Assembly (NCBI GenBank): GCA_905214735.1
Contig: CAJMNI010000012.1
Span: forward strand, 1-53,794
Origin: an uncultured bacterium
Lineage (GTDB): Bacteria > Bacteroidota > Bacteroidia > Bacteroidales > Muribaculaceae
Length of the DNA stretch: 53,794 nt
Reading direction: 5' to 3'
The position numbers and the translations under genes were made by a program. The notes below the pieces were generated by a model, which did not search any database, was not told the DNA's origin, and was given only the letters and a program-made list of their open reading frames with translations. Each line of letters begins with the position of its first letter. The first letter of the stretch is position 1. This document shows, one piece after another, positions 25,330 to 32,551 of this stretch.

Positions 25330-27036
25330 ATGAAAAAAACAGCATATCTGGCGTTGGCAGCCATTTCGCTCTTCGGCACGGTGTCGCTCACGGGATGCCA
25401 GGCCGACATGGACGCCCCCTCGCAAGAGGCTCCGGTGGCCACGCTCACGCCCAACACCACTATCCTCGAACTCAAGAACGAGTTTGCCGACCAGACCGCC
25501 CAGGTCGGTCTGAAGGAGAACGGCGAGCATTACATCATCCACGGCCGCGTCATCTCCTCCGACGCCTCGGGCAATATCTACCAGTCGATAGTGATCCAGG
25601 ACGAGACGGCCGCCCTCGCATTCTCCGTGCGCAAAGGAAACATGAGCGCCATCTATCCCTACGGACAGGAGCTCGTGATCGACATGACAGGCCTCTATAT
25701 GGGCTATTACAGCGGCCTGCAGCAGGTGGGCTGGCCCGACGAGCCCTATAACGGCCAGCCGCAGGTCGGCTTCATGGCCTGGGCCGTCTTCGAGCCCCAC
25801 GTGCAGGTCAACGGTTATCCCAGCATGGAACTGGCCACGGTCGGTTTTGACGATCCCTGGCCCGCCGACAAGATGTATATGATCCTCCCCGACATGGGCA
25901 ACCTCCCCGGCGGGGGCGAGGAGATGCGCAGAATGCAGAGCCAGCTCGTCGAATTCCGCAACGTCAGCTTCAAAGACGCCGGAAAGGAGCGCTTCTCACG
26001 CTATCAGATCTCCAGCTTCAACACCACGATCTTCAACGTGGAGAATCCCTCGGAGACTGTAACCGTCAGCACCTCCGGCTATTGCAACTTCTACGACGAC
26101 ATCCTTCCCGAAGGTGTAGGCTCAGTGCGAGGAATCCTCTCATATTACAGCTCCTCCTATCAGCTCAAGCTCCGCGACCGCGCCGACGTCAACATCACCA
26201 CCAAGGGCACGACCAAGGAAGACGCCTATACGGTCGATGAGGTGATCGGCGGCGAATATGCCGGAATGACCGGCTGGACCACCGGCTATATTGTCGGCTC
26301 CGTCAGGGCCGGCGTCGACAAGGTGACTTCGGCCGACAACGTGATCTTCGGCCCCGACGCCGAGCTCGACAACAACCTCCTGATCGCCCTCAACCCCGGC
26401 GAAACCGACTTCTCGAAGTGCGTCTGCATCAACCTGCCCCAGGATTCGAAGCTCCGCACCTACGGCAACCTCGCCGACAACCCCGAGGTCTACAAGAAGC
26501 AGATCTGGGTCAACGGTACGCTCTCGACTTATCTCGGCCTGCCGGGCGTGACCAATATCGCCGGAACCACAGCCTCGTTCGAAATCGAGGGCATCGATCC
26601 CGACGCTCCCGTGCCCGCTCCCGATCCCAAAGGCTCCGGAACGGAGGCGGATCCCTACAACATCGGTTATGTGATGAGATCTACGGCCAACGAGACCGGC
26701 GTCTGGGTTACAGGTTATGTGGCCGGATATGTGGCAAGCTTCTCGGCATCTTCGGGCAATCCCTGGAGCGACACCGCCGAATGGAGCGCTAACGCCGTGA
26801 CCGGTTCTTCCAACTATCTGAACTCCACCAACGTGATCCTCTCCGAAGTGGTTGCCGGCAAGGCAGTGAGCGGCAACTCCGTGCCCGCAGGTCTGACAAC
26901 AGCCGTCAAACCTACCCTCGGACTGAAGAACAATCCTTCTGTCTTCGGCAAGAAGGTCGTGGTGAAGTGCAACATCAGCGAATACATGGGTGTCCGCGCC
27001 ATCCGAAACATTTCGGAAGTCAAGATTCTCAACTAA
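25330..27036 (+). CDS. Surface lipoprotein with repeated OB-fold-like domains (DUF5689-like)
   Basis: 568 residues. Lipobox VSLTGC, acylated Cys 23. The N-terminal part (about 40-290: HYIIHGRVISSDASGNIYQSIVIQDETAALAFSV..., YGQELVIDMTGLYMGYYSGLQQVGW) has the DUF5689 pattern, a nucleic-acid-binding-like OB fold. Two further modules carry GWTTGYIVGSV (about 310-420) and VWVTGYVAGYV (about 455-568), the same motif as in the preceding lipoprotein, ending ISEYMGVRAIRNISEVKIL. Tandem OB-like domains fit binding of an extended polymer such as single-stranded nucleic acid, but this is inference from fold. Co-directional and 34 nt behind the previous gene. Confidence 0.72.
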   Translation: MKKTAYLALAAISLFGTVSLTGCQADMDAPSQEAPVATLTPNTTILELKNEFADQTAQVGLKENGEHYIIHGRVISSDASGNIYQSIVIQDETAALAFSVRKGNMSAIYPYGQELVIDMTGLYMGYYSGLQQVGWPDEPYNGQPQVGFMAWAVFEPHVQVNGYPSMELATVGFDDPWPADKMYMILPDMGNLPGGGEEMRRMQSQLVEFRNVSFKDAGKERFSRYQISSFNTTIFNVENPSETVTVSTSGYCNFYDDILPEGVGSVRGILSYYSSSYQLKLRDRADVNITTKGTTKEDAYTVDEVIGGEYAGMTGWTTGYIVGSVRAGVDKVTSADNVIFGPDAELDNNLLIALNPGETDFSKCVCINLPQDSKLRTYGNLADNPEVYKKQIWVNGTLSTYLGLPGVTNIAGTTASFEIEGIDPDAPVPAPDPKGSGTEADPYNIGYVMRSTANETGVWVTGYVAGYVASFSASSGNPWSDTAEWSANAVTGSSNYLNSTNVILSEVVAGKAVSGNSVPAGLTTAVKPTLGLKNNPSVFGKKVVVKCNISEYMGVRAIRNISEVKILN

Positions 27037-27090
27037 TCGGAATTGAAGATTGTTAACTAATCAGAAGGCAATCTGAAAATCAGTCACATC

Positions 27091-27125
27091 GCGGGGTGGC
27101 GGCAGCTAGGCTTCCGCCACCCCGC
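27091..27125 (+). other. Strong hairpin just before the endonuclease I gene
   Basis: A perfect 12-bp stem, GCGGGGTGGCGG (27091-27102) with CCGCCACCCCGC (27114-27125), 11-nt loop, ending 15 nt before the ATG. No U-tract follows, so it looks more like an RNA stabiliser or translation-control hairpin than a terminator. Confidence 0.7.
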
Positions 27126-27140
27126 TTCATCAAACTGCTT

Positions 27141-28871
27141 ATGAATATTCTGAAATCAATCTCCGGCCTGCTCCTCGTCGGCTCGCTTCTGCTCTCGGCC
27201 GCCAAGGCCGGCGCCGAATATAAAGACGGATACTACAACGGAATGAACGGCAAGAAGAAGGAGGCTCTCAAGAAGGCCGCCAAACAGGCCGTGACCAAAC
27301 ACACCCGCCTGGAGTATTATTCACTCCCCGAATATTGGGAATATTCCGACGTCTATCCCGATCTGGTCGACGGCCAGAAAAGATGGTGGGATATGTATTC
27401 CGACGCAGTCTATCTCATCCGCAACGGCCAGAGCGGCCGCCAGAGCTTCTCGGCCAACAAGATGCAGCGCGAGCACGCAGTGCCCAAGTCATGGTGGAAG
27501 AAAAACGGCAACGTCGAATACACTCCCTGCTATTCCGACATGTGGAACCTCTACCCCTCCGACGCCGCCGCCAACCAGGCCAAGCTCAACTATCCCTTCG
27601 GCGTGACCCAGTCGGCCAAGTTCAACAACGGAGTGACCAAGGTCGGGACCCCGGCATCGGGCTACGGCGGCGGTTGCGCCAACGTCTTCGAGCCGGGCGA
27701 CGAATACAAGGGCGACTTCGCCCGCGCGATCTTCTATGTGGCCACGGTCTACGACGACATCAACTGGGTCTATCACTATATGTTCAACCAGGAGGAGTAT
27801 CCCACCCTCACAGGCTGGGCCATCAACATGCTGCTGCAGTGGAGCCGCACCGACCCCGTGAGCCAGAAAGAGATTGACCGCAACAACTATGTGGAGCAAT
27901 ATCAGGGTAACCGCAACCCCTTTGTCGATTTCCCCGAACTCGCCGAATATATCTGGGGAGTGCGCCAGACCGAGACCTTCTATGTCGACCAGCAGCAGGG
28001 AAGCGACCCGACGCCGCCGATCACCGGCGACCCGGAAATCTCGGCCCCCGTCAACGGGTCGGCGCTTGACTTTGGCCAGGTGGCCGCGGGACACGCCATG
28101 AACCGTGTACTCCAGATCGAAGGAAAGAACCTCACCTCTCCCCTTTCGCTGCGCGTCAGCGGCGCGGGGGCCTCGGCTTTCATCCCCGAGGTGACCTCAA
28201 TCCCCGCCTCGACCATGAACCAGAACGGCGGCTATCTGCTCAACATCGCCTATATGCCCCAAGCCGTGGGGAAACATGAGGCCCGCCTCGTGCTCTACGA
28301 CGGCGGAATCTCCGGCTCTATCGCCGTGACCCTCTCGGGCGAGGCCCTCGAGCCCCCGACTTTCACCACGCTCCATGCCCTCGAAGCAGCCAACGTGGCC
28401 GGCAACAGCTACACCGCCCGCTGGGAGGGTGTCCCCACTGGTCATATCGCCGACTATTATCTGCTCACCCGCGTGAGATATAACGGCAACGACCAGGAGG
28501 CCGAAACCTACGAGACCGGCGAACTCAGCTACACGATCGCCGATCGCGACCCGAACGTGGCCGAAAGCTACAGCGTGCAGTATTCCCGCCTCGGAATGCT
28601 CTCGCCGGCTTCAAATGTGATCTATGTCGCAGCTTCGGGAATCGACGACCTCCGCGACTCAGCCCCGATGCGCGTGCTCACCGACGAAGGCGGCTTCAAG
28701 ATCGTCTGCAATCCGGGCGAGAGCGGTTCGTTCCGTCTTTACGACGCCGCCGGAATGCTGCTGATGGATGTGGAGAACGTCGCCGAAGGGGAACAGTATT
28801 ATCCACTCCCCGCCGGTGTCTACGTGATCAGCGCCAACCGATGCCGCCCAATCAAGATCATGGTGAAATAA
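27141..28871 (+). CDS. Secreted endonuclease I (paralogue 1)
   Basis: 576 residues from the ATG at 27141, which opens the signal peptide (LKSISGLLLVGSLLLSAAKAGA). The nuclease domain (about 26-290) is of the EndA/NucM (endonuclease I) family, a beta-beta-alpha-metal enzyme that cuts DNA and RNA non-specifically: QREHAVPKSWW with catalytic H112, MWNLYPSDAAANQAKLNYPFG (metal and phosphate ligands), DEYKGDFARAIFY and NRNPFVDFPELAEYIWG. Then come an Ig-like/immunoglobulin-type segment (about 300-420, GSALDFGQVAAGHAMNRVL), a fibronectin-III-like segment and a tail (FRLYDAAGMLLMDV...LPAGVYVISANRCRPIKIMVK) like a type IX sorting signal. Last gene of the deoC cluster, 104 nt behind the lipoprotein. 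Confidence 0.9.
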   Translation: MNILKSISGLLLVGSLLLSAAKAGAEYKDGYYNGMNGKKKEALKKAAKQAVTKHTRLEYYSLPEYWEYSDVYPDLVDGQKRWWDMYSDAVYLIRNGQSGRQSFSANKMQREHAVPKSWWKKNGNVEYTPCYSDMWNLYPSDAAANQAKLNYPFGVTQSAKFNNGVTKVGTPASGYGGGCANVFEPGDEYKGDFARAIFYVATVYDDINWVYHYMFNQEEYPTLTGWAINMLLQWSRTDPVSQKEIDRNNYVEQYQGNRNPFVDFPELAEYIWGVRQTETFYVDQQQGSDPTPPITGDPEISAPVNGSALDFGQVAAGHAMNRVLQIEGKNLTSPLSLRVSGAGASAFIPEVTSIPASTMNQNGGYLLNIAYMPQAVGKHEARLVLYDGGISGSIAVTLSGEALEPPTFTTLHALEAANVAGNSYTARWEGVPTGHIADYYLLTRVRYNGNDQEAETYETGELSYTIADRDPNVAESYSVQYSRLGMLSPASNVIYVAASGIDDLRDSAPMRVLTDEGGFKIVCNPGESGSFRLYDAAGMLLMDVENVAEGEQYYPLPAGVYVISANRCRPIKIMVK

Positions 28872-28884
28872 TGTTAGGAATAAT

Positions 28885-28915
28885 TTTGCAGTTTATCATT
28901 TAATTGTTAATTTTG
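28885..28915 (+). promoter_or_regulatory. Promoter of the pheA operon
   Basis: TTTG (28885-28888), 19 nt, TAATTTTG (28908-28915). A start near 28922 gives a leader of about 200 nt that contains the attenuator. Confidence 0.8.
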
Positions 28916-28962
28916 CAGCGCATTCGGCAAACAAATGCCATAAATGCTTAATTATTGATAAT

Positions 28963-29016
28963 ATGACTCGATTTTTTGCATACGGTTATTATTTTTGGAG
29001 TTATTCTACCGAATAG
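28963..29016 (+). CDS. Aromatic-rich leader peptide of the phe operon
   Basis: Seventeen codons encoding MTRFFAYGYYFWSYSTE, then TAG. Eight of 17 residues are aromatic (three Phe, four Tyr, one Trp). Position between promoter and attenuator, and the run of Phe/Tyr/Trp codons, fit a translated sensor of aminoacyl-tRNA supply: ribosomes stall here when charged tRNA-Phe or tRNA-Tyr is scarce. The stop codon overlaps the 5' arm of the antiterminator. No Shine-Dalgarno is seen, as is normal for this phylum. Too short for routine gene callers. Confidence 0.85.
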   Translation: MTRFFAYGYYFWSYSTE

Positions 29017-29103
29017 GTCCGGAAGTCCGTGTGCATAATTATCGAAATCTAAATTTTTAATTATTCCCGCTTTCGGACCTTCCCGGAAGCGGGAATATTT
29101 TTT
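29015..29103 (+). promoter_or_regulatory. Phe operon transcription attenuator (antiterminator and terminator)
   Basis: Terminator: 29063-29076 pairs with 29083-29096 (ATTCCCGCTTTCGG with CCGGAAGCGGGAAT, one G-U), 6-nt loop, then ATTTTTT (29097-29103). Antiterminator: 29015-29026 can pair with 29069-29080 (GGTCCGGAAG with CTTTCGGACC plus flanking pairs), which uses the 5' arm of the terminator. The two structures exclude each other. A ribosome at the leader stop (29014-29016) would cover the antiterminator arm and let the terminator form; a ribosome stalled further upstream leaves it free. Confidence 0.85.
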
Positions 29104-29124
29104 GCGGGGATTTGAAGTGACAAG

Positions 29125-29982
29125 ATGGGAAAAGATGATATGACAACAACCGAAACTTTGCGCGTGGCCATCCAGGGGGTGGCCGGATGCTTCCACGACG
29201 CCGCAGCCCGCGAATATTTCAAAGGGAAGAGGATCGAGCCGGTGGAATGCGACACATTCCGCGAGATGTTCGAGCGTCTCGAAGCCGACCCTGAGATGCG
29301 CGGCATCATGGCGATCGAGAACACCATCGCCGGAAGCCTTCTCCCCAACCACGAACTTCTGCGCGCCGGAAGCCTCCGCGTCGAGGGCGAGCTGAAGATG
29401 CGCATCTCCCATTCGCTCTGCGCCCTGCCCGGCCAGAGTATCGACGAGCTCACCGAGGTGCATTCCCACCCGATGGCGCTCCGACAGTGCGAGCAGTTCC
29501 TTAGGCGCCACCGCAATCTGCGGATGGTGGAGGATTTCGACACCGCCGGAGCAGCACGCAACATCGCCAGCGACCGTCGGCGCGGAGCCGCAGCCATCTG
29601 CTCTTCGCTCGCCGCCGCAACCTACGGACTCGAAGTGATCGAATCGGGAATCGAAACCAACAAGCATAATTTCACCCGTTTCCTCGCCCTCTCCCATTCA
29701 AAGTCGGCACCCGCCGACATCGACAAGGCATCGGTAGCCTTCACTCTCCCCCACACCAAAGGAGCCCTCTCAAAGGTGCTTGCCATCCTCAGTTTCTACG
29801 ACCTCAACCTCACCAAAATCCAGTCGACGCCGATCATCGGCCGCGAATGGGAATATAGTTTCTACGTCGACCTCACTTTCGACGACGCCGACCGCTACCG
29901 GCAGGCAATCGCCGCAGTGCGTCCTCTTCTCACCGACTTCCGGCTCCTCGGCGAATACCGCGAAAGCACGCAGACCTGTTAG
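29125..29982 (+). CDS. pheA: Prephenate dehydratase
   Basis: 285 residues; converts prephenate to phenylpyruvate, the committed step to phenylalanine. Catalytic domain about 12-190 with AIENTIAGSLLPNHELL and NFTRFLALS, whose T184-R185-F186 is the conserved catalytic TRF. The C-terminal ACT domain (about 203-282) has HTKGALSKVLAIL and KIQSTPIIGREWEYSFYVDL; the ESRP motif of the classical Phe-binding site is QSTP here, so feedback binding may differ. No chorismate mutase domain, in contrast to E. coli PheA; that activity is fused to the DAHP synthase two genes on. First gene after the attenuator; a second ATG at codon 6 is an alternative start. Confidence 0.95.
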   Translation: MGKDDMTTTETLRVAIQGVAGCFHDAAAREYFKGKRIEPVECDTFREMFERLEADPEMRGIMAIENTIAGSLLPNHELLRAGSLRVEGELKMRISHSLCALPGQSIDELTEVHSHPMALRQCEQFLRRHRNLRMVEDFDTAGAARNIASDRRRGAAAICSSLAAATYGLEVIESGIETNKHNFTRFLALSHSKSAPADIDKASVAFTLPHTKGALSKVLAILSFYDLNLTKIQSTPIIGREWEYSFYVDLTFDDADRYRQAIAAVRPLLTDFRLLGEYRESTQTC

Positions 29983-30039
29983 AGAATCATCATAATCAAT
30001 TGCCCCGTAAAGAATAACCAATCAAAAAAAGGATAAACA

Positions 30040-31230
30040 ATGAGCGACACGACCCGACATCCCCTCTCCGGAATCCGACCCGCCGACCGGGTGGCCAGAG
30101 TGGAGGAATATTATCTGCAGCGGAAGATGAAGGAGGTGGCCCGCCTCAACGCCGGGGGCGCCGACATCATCTCGCTCGGCGTGGGAGGCCCCGACATGAT
30201 GCCCCCGAAAAGCGCCGTCGACACCCTCTGCAGCGCAGCCTCCGATCCCGCCAACCATTCCTATCAGCTCGGAATCGGCCTTCCCGAACTCCGCCGCGCT
30301 TTCGCCGGCTGGTATTCCCGATATTACGGCGTGACGCTCGACCCCGCCTCGGAAATCCTCCCTCTCGCCGGTTCGAAGGAGGGTATAACCCACATTTCCC
30401 TCGCCTTTCTCAACCCGGGCGACCGCGTGCTCGTGCCCGATCCGGGATATCCGACCTATACCTCGGTGAGCCGTCTGGTCGGCGCCGAAGTGGTGAAATA
30501 TGATCTAACCGCCGAAGGGGGATGGATGCCCGATTTCGACGCCCTTGAGAAGAGCGACCTGAGCGGCGTGAAACTGATGTGGCTCAACTATCCCCACATG
30601 CCGACCGGAACTCCGGCCCGCCGCGAGGTGTTCGAACGCGCCGTCGACTTCGGGCGGCGCCACGGCATACTGATCGTCAACGACAACCCCTACTCCTTCA
30701 TCCTCAACGACAAGCCGCTCAGCATACTGCAGATCGACGGTGCCCGCGACACAGCCATCGAGCTCAATTCCCTCAGTAAGGCCCACAACATGGCCGGCTG
30801 GCGCATGGGGATGGTGGCCGCCAATCCCGAATTCATAGGCTGGATCCTGAAGGTGAAGAGCAACATCGACTCAGGACAGTTCAAGCCCGTGATGCTTGCC
30901 GCCGCAGCCGCCCTCTCCGAAGGCGACGACTGGTTTGGGAAGCTAAACGCCGAATACCGCCGGCGCCGCCACGCCGCCGAGGAGGTGATGACCGCACTCG
31001 GCGTCACGTTCGACCCCGGCCAGCGCGGACTCTTCCTCTGGGGCCGCATCCCCGACTCGGAGGAATCGGGCGAAGCGCTCGCCGACCGTGTGCTCCGCGA
31101 TGCCCGCGTCTTCATTACCCCCGGCTTCATCTTCGGGCGCAACGGCGACCGCTATATCCGCATCTCACTCTGCGCCCCCGAAGAGAAACTCCGCGAAGCC
31201 GCCGCCCGTATCACCAAAATGAATAAATAA
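30040..31230 (+). CDS. Class I/II aminotransferase of the phe operon
   Basis: 396 residues, PLP-dependent fold-type I. NYPHMPTGTPA and NDNPYSFI are the PLP-contact regions, and ELNSLSKAHNMAGWRMG carries the Schiff-base lysine. RYIRISLCAPEEKLREAAARI near the end holds the carboxylate-binding Arg. It lies 57 nt after pheA and 49 nt before the DAHP synthase gene. Its position suggests transamination of phenylpyruvate (and perhaps 4-hydroxyphenylpyruvate) to the amino acid, but the sequence alone cannot exclude another substrate such as an aspartate or diaminopimelate-type acceptor. Confidence 0.88.
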   Translation: MSDTTRHPLSGIRPADRVARVEEYYLQRKMKEVARLNAGGADIISLGVGGPDMMPPKSAVDTLCSAASDPANHSYQLGIGLPELRRAFAGWYSRYYGVTLDPASEILPLAGSKEGITHISLAFLNPGDRVLVPDPGYPTYTSVSRLVGAEVVKYDLTAEGGWMPDFDALEKSDLSGVKLMWLNYPHMPTGTPARREVFERAVDFGRRHGILIVNDNPYSFILNDKPLSILQIDGARDTAIELNSLSKAHNMAGWRMGMVAANPEFIGWILKVKSNIDSGQFKPVMLAAAAALSEGDDWFGKLNAEYRRRRHAAEEVMTALGVTFDPGQRGLFLWGRIPDSEESGEALADRVLRDARVFITPGFIFGRNGDRYIRISLCAPEEKLREAAARITKMNK

Positions 31231-31279
31231 TAATCTCACCCTGCCGGCGATCCGGCCTAAACATAAAACAGAAACCGTC

Positions 31280-32398
31280 ATGAATGAATTCAGCAACACC
31301 ATAGGACACCAGCCCGACAAAGAAACTTCAGCAATAACCGAATCGCCGCTTTTCCCGGCCGGAATGCGTCCGGGCCACAAGCACGTGATCATCGCCGGCC
31401 CCTGCAGCGCCGAGACCGAGGAGCAGACCCTCGCCACGGCCCTTGCCTTCAATCCGAAGGAGGTCAACATCTTCCGCGCCGGGCTCTGGAAACCGCGCAC
31501 AATGCCGGGACATTTCGAAGGCGTGGGCGAGGAGGGACTTCCGTGGCTTCTCAGGGTGCGCGAGGAGACCGGGCTTCCCGTCTCGACAGAAGTGGCCACT
31601 CCCCGCCATGTGGAGGCCTGCCTGAAAGCGGGGCTCGACTACCTCTGGGTCGGAGCCCGCACGTCGGCCAATCCTTTCGCCATGCAGGAACTCGCCGAGG
31701 CGCTCCGCGGCGCCGACAATGTGGGTGTGATGGTTAAAAATCCCCTCAACCCCGACCTGAAGGCTTGGATCGGGGCCATCGACCGTCTGATGCGCGTAGG
31801 AATCGAGCGTATCGGCGCTATCCACCGCGGCTTCTCGATCTCCGGCCCCCACGTCTACCGCAATTCCCCCCTCTGGCGCGTGGCCATCGAGCTTCACCGC
31901 CGCATGCCCGACCTCCCCATAATCGTCGACCCCAGCCACATCGCCGGCCGACGCGACCTCGTCGAAGGGCTCTGCCGCGAAGCCATCGACATGGGCTTCG
32001 ACGGGCTCATGATCGAGACCCACTGCTGCCCCGACGAAGCCTGGAGTGATGCCGCCCAGCAGCTCACACCCGACCAACTCGGCAAAATCGTAAGAGAGCT
32101 CACACCCCGCACCTCCCGAAGCTGCTCGGCACAGCTCGAAGACCTCCGACGCCAGGTCGACAGCCTCGACACCGAACTCCTCGAAGTGCTCGCCCGCCGT
32201 TTCGACATCACCGACGAAATCGGCCGCCTCAAGGCGCAATACTCAATGCCGATCGTGCAGACCGGCCGCTACAAATCGCTGATGGAAGACCGCGTGGCCT
32301 CCGGTGAAAAGCTCGGCCTCACACCCGACTTCCTCCGTCTGCTCCTCTCAACCATCCACGAGGAATCGGTGAAACGCCAGGCCGAACTCGGCGATTAG
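31280..32398 (+). CDS. Bifunctional DAHP synthase / chorismate mutase
   Basis: 372 residues. The N-terminal part (about 30-275) is a type I-beta/KDSA-like DAHP synthase: HVIIAGPCSAETEEQ, NIFRAGLWKPRTMPG, VSTEVATP, WVGARTSANPF, GAIHRGFS and IVDPSHIAGRRD, with metal and PEP ligands (Cys in GPCS, His in DPSH, Glu in IETH). The C-terminal about 90 residues (AQLEDLRRQVDSLDTELLEVLARRFDITDEIGRLKAQ) are an AroQ-type chorismate mutase. One polypeptide thus has the first step of the shikimate pathway and the branch-point step. Third gene of the operon; a prephenate dehydrogenase (tyrA), often next in related genomes, is absent here and a nuclease gene with its own promoter follows. Confidence 0.95.
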   Translation: MNEFSNTIGHQPDKETSAITESPLFPAGMRPGHKHVIIAGPCSAETEEQTLATALAFNPKEVNIFRAGLWKPRTMPGHFEGVGEEGLPWLLRVREETGLPVSTEVATPRHVEACLKAGLDYLWVGARTSANPFAMQELAEALRGADNVGVMVKNPLNPDLKAWIGAIDRLMRVGIERIGAIHRGFSISGPHVYRNSPLWRVAIELHRRMPDLPIIVDPSHIAGRRDLVEGLCREAIDMGFDGLMIETHCCPDEAWSDAAQQLTPDQLGKIVRELTPRTSRSCSAQLEDLRRQVDSLDTELLEVLARRFDITDEIGRLKAQYSMPIVQTGRYKSLMEDRVASGEKLGLTPDFLRLLLSTIHEESVKRQAELGD

Positions 32399-32420
32399 GG
32401 CTTTTATTTCATGCTAATAT

Positions 32421-32451
32421 TTTGCCATTATCGGAATTATTGCTAATTTTG
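32421..32451 (+). promoter_or_regulatory. Promoter of the endonuclease I pair
   Basis: TTTG (32421-32424), 19 nt, TAATTTTG (32444-32451). The leader of about 95 nt has a small hairpin CTCCGG/CCGGAG (32513-32518 with 32524-32529). Confidence 0.8.
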
Positions 32452-32551
32452 TATTTAACCCCGTAGGGGCTGAATATTAGTTGAATAAAATTTAAAAACT
32501 TCACACTCCTCGCTCCGGGTTTTCCGGAGACGGCTTAAATACACTTTTATC

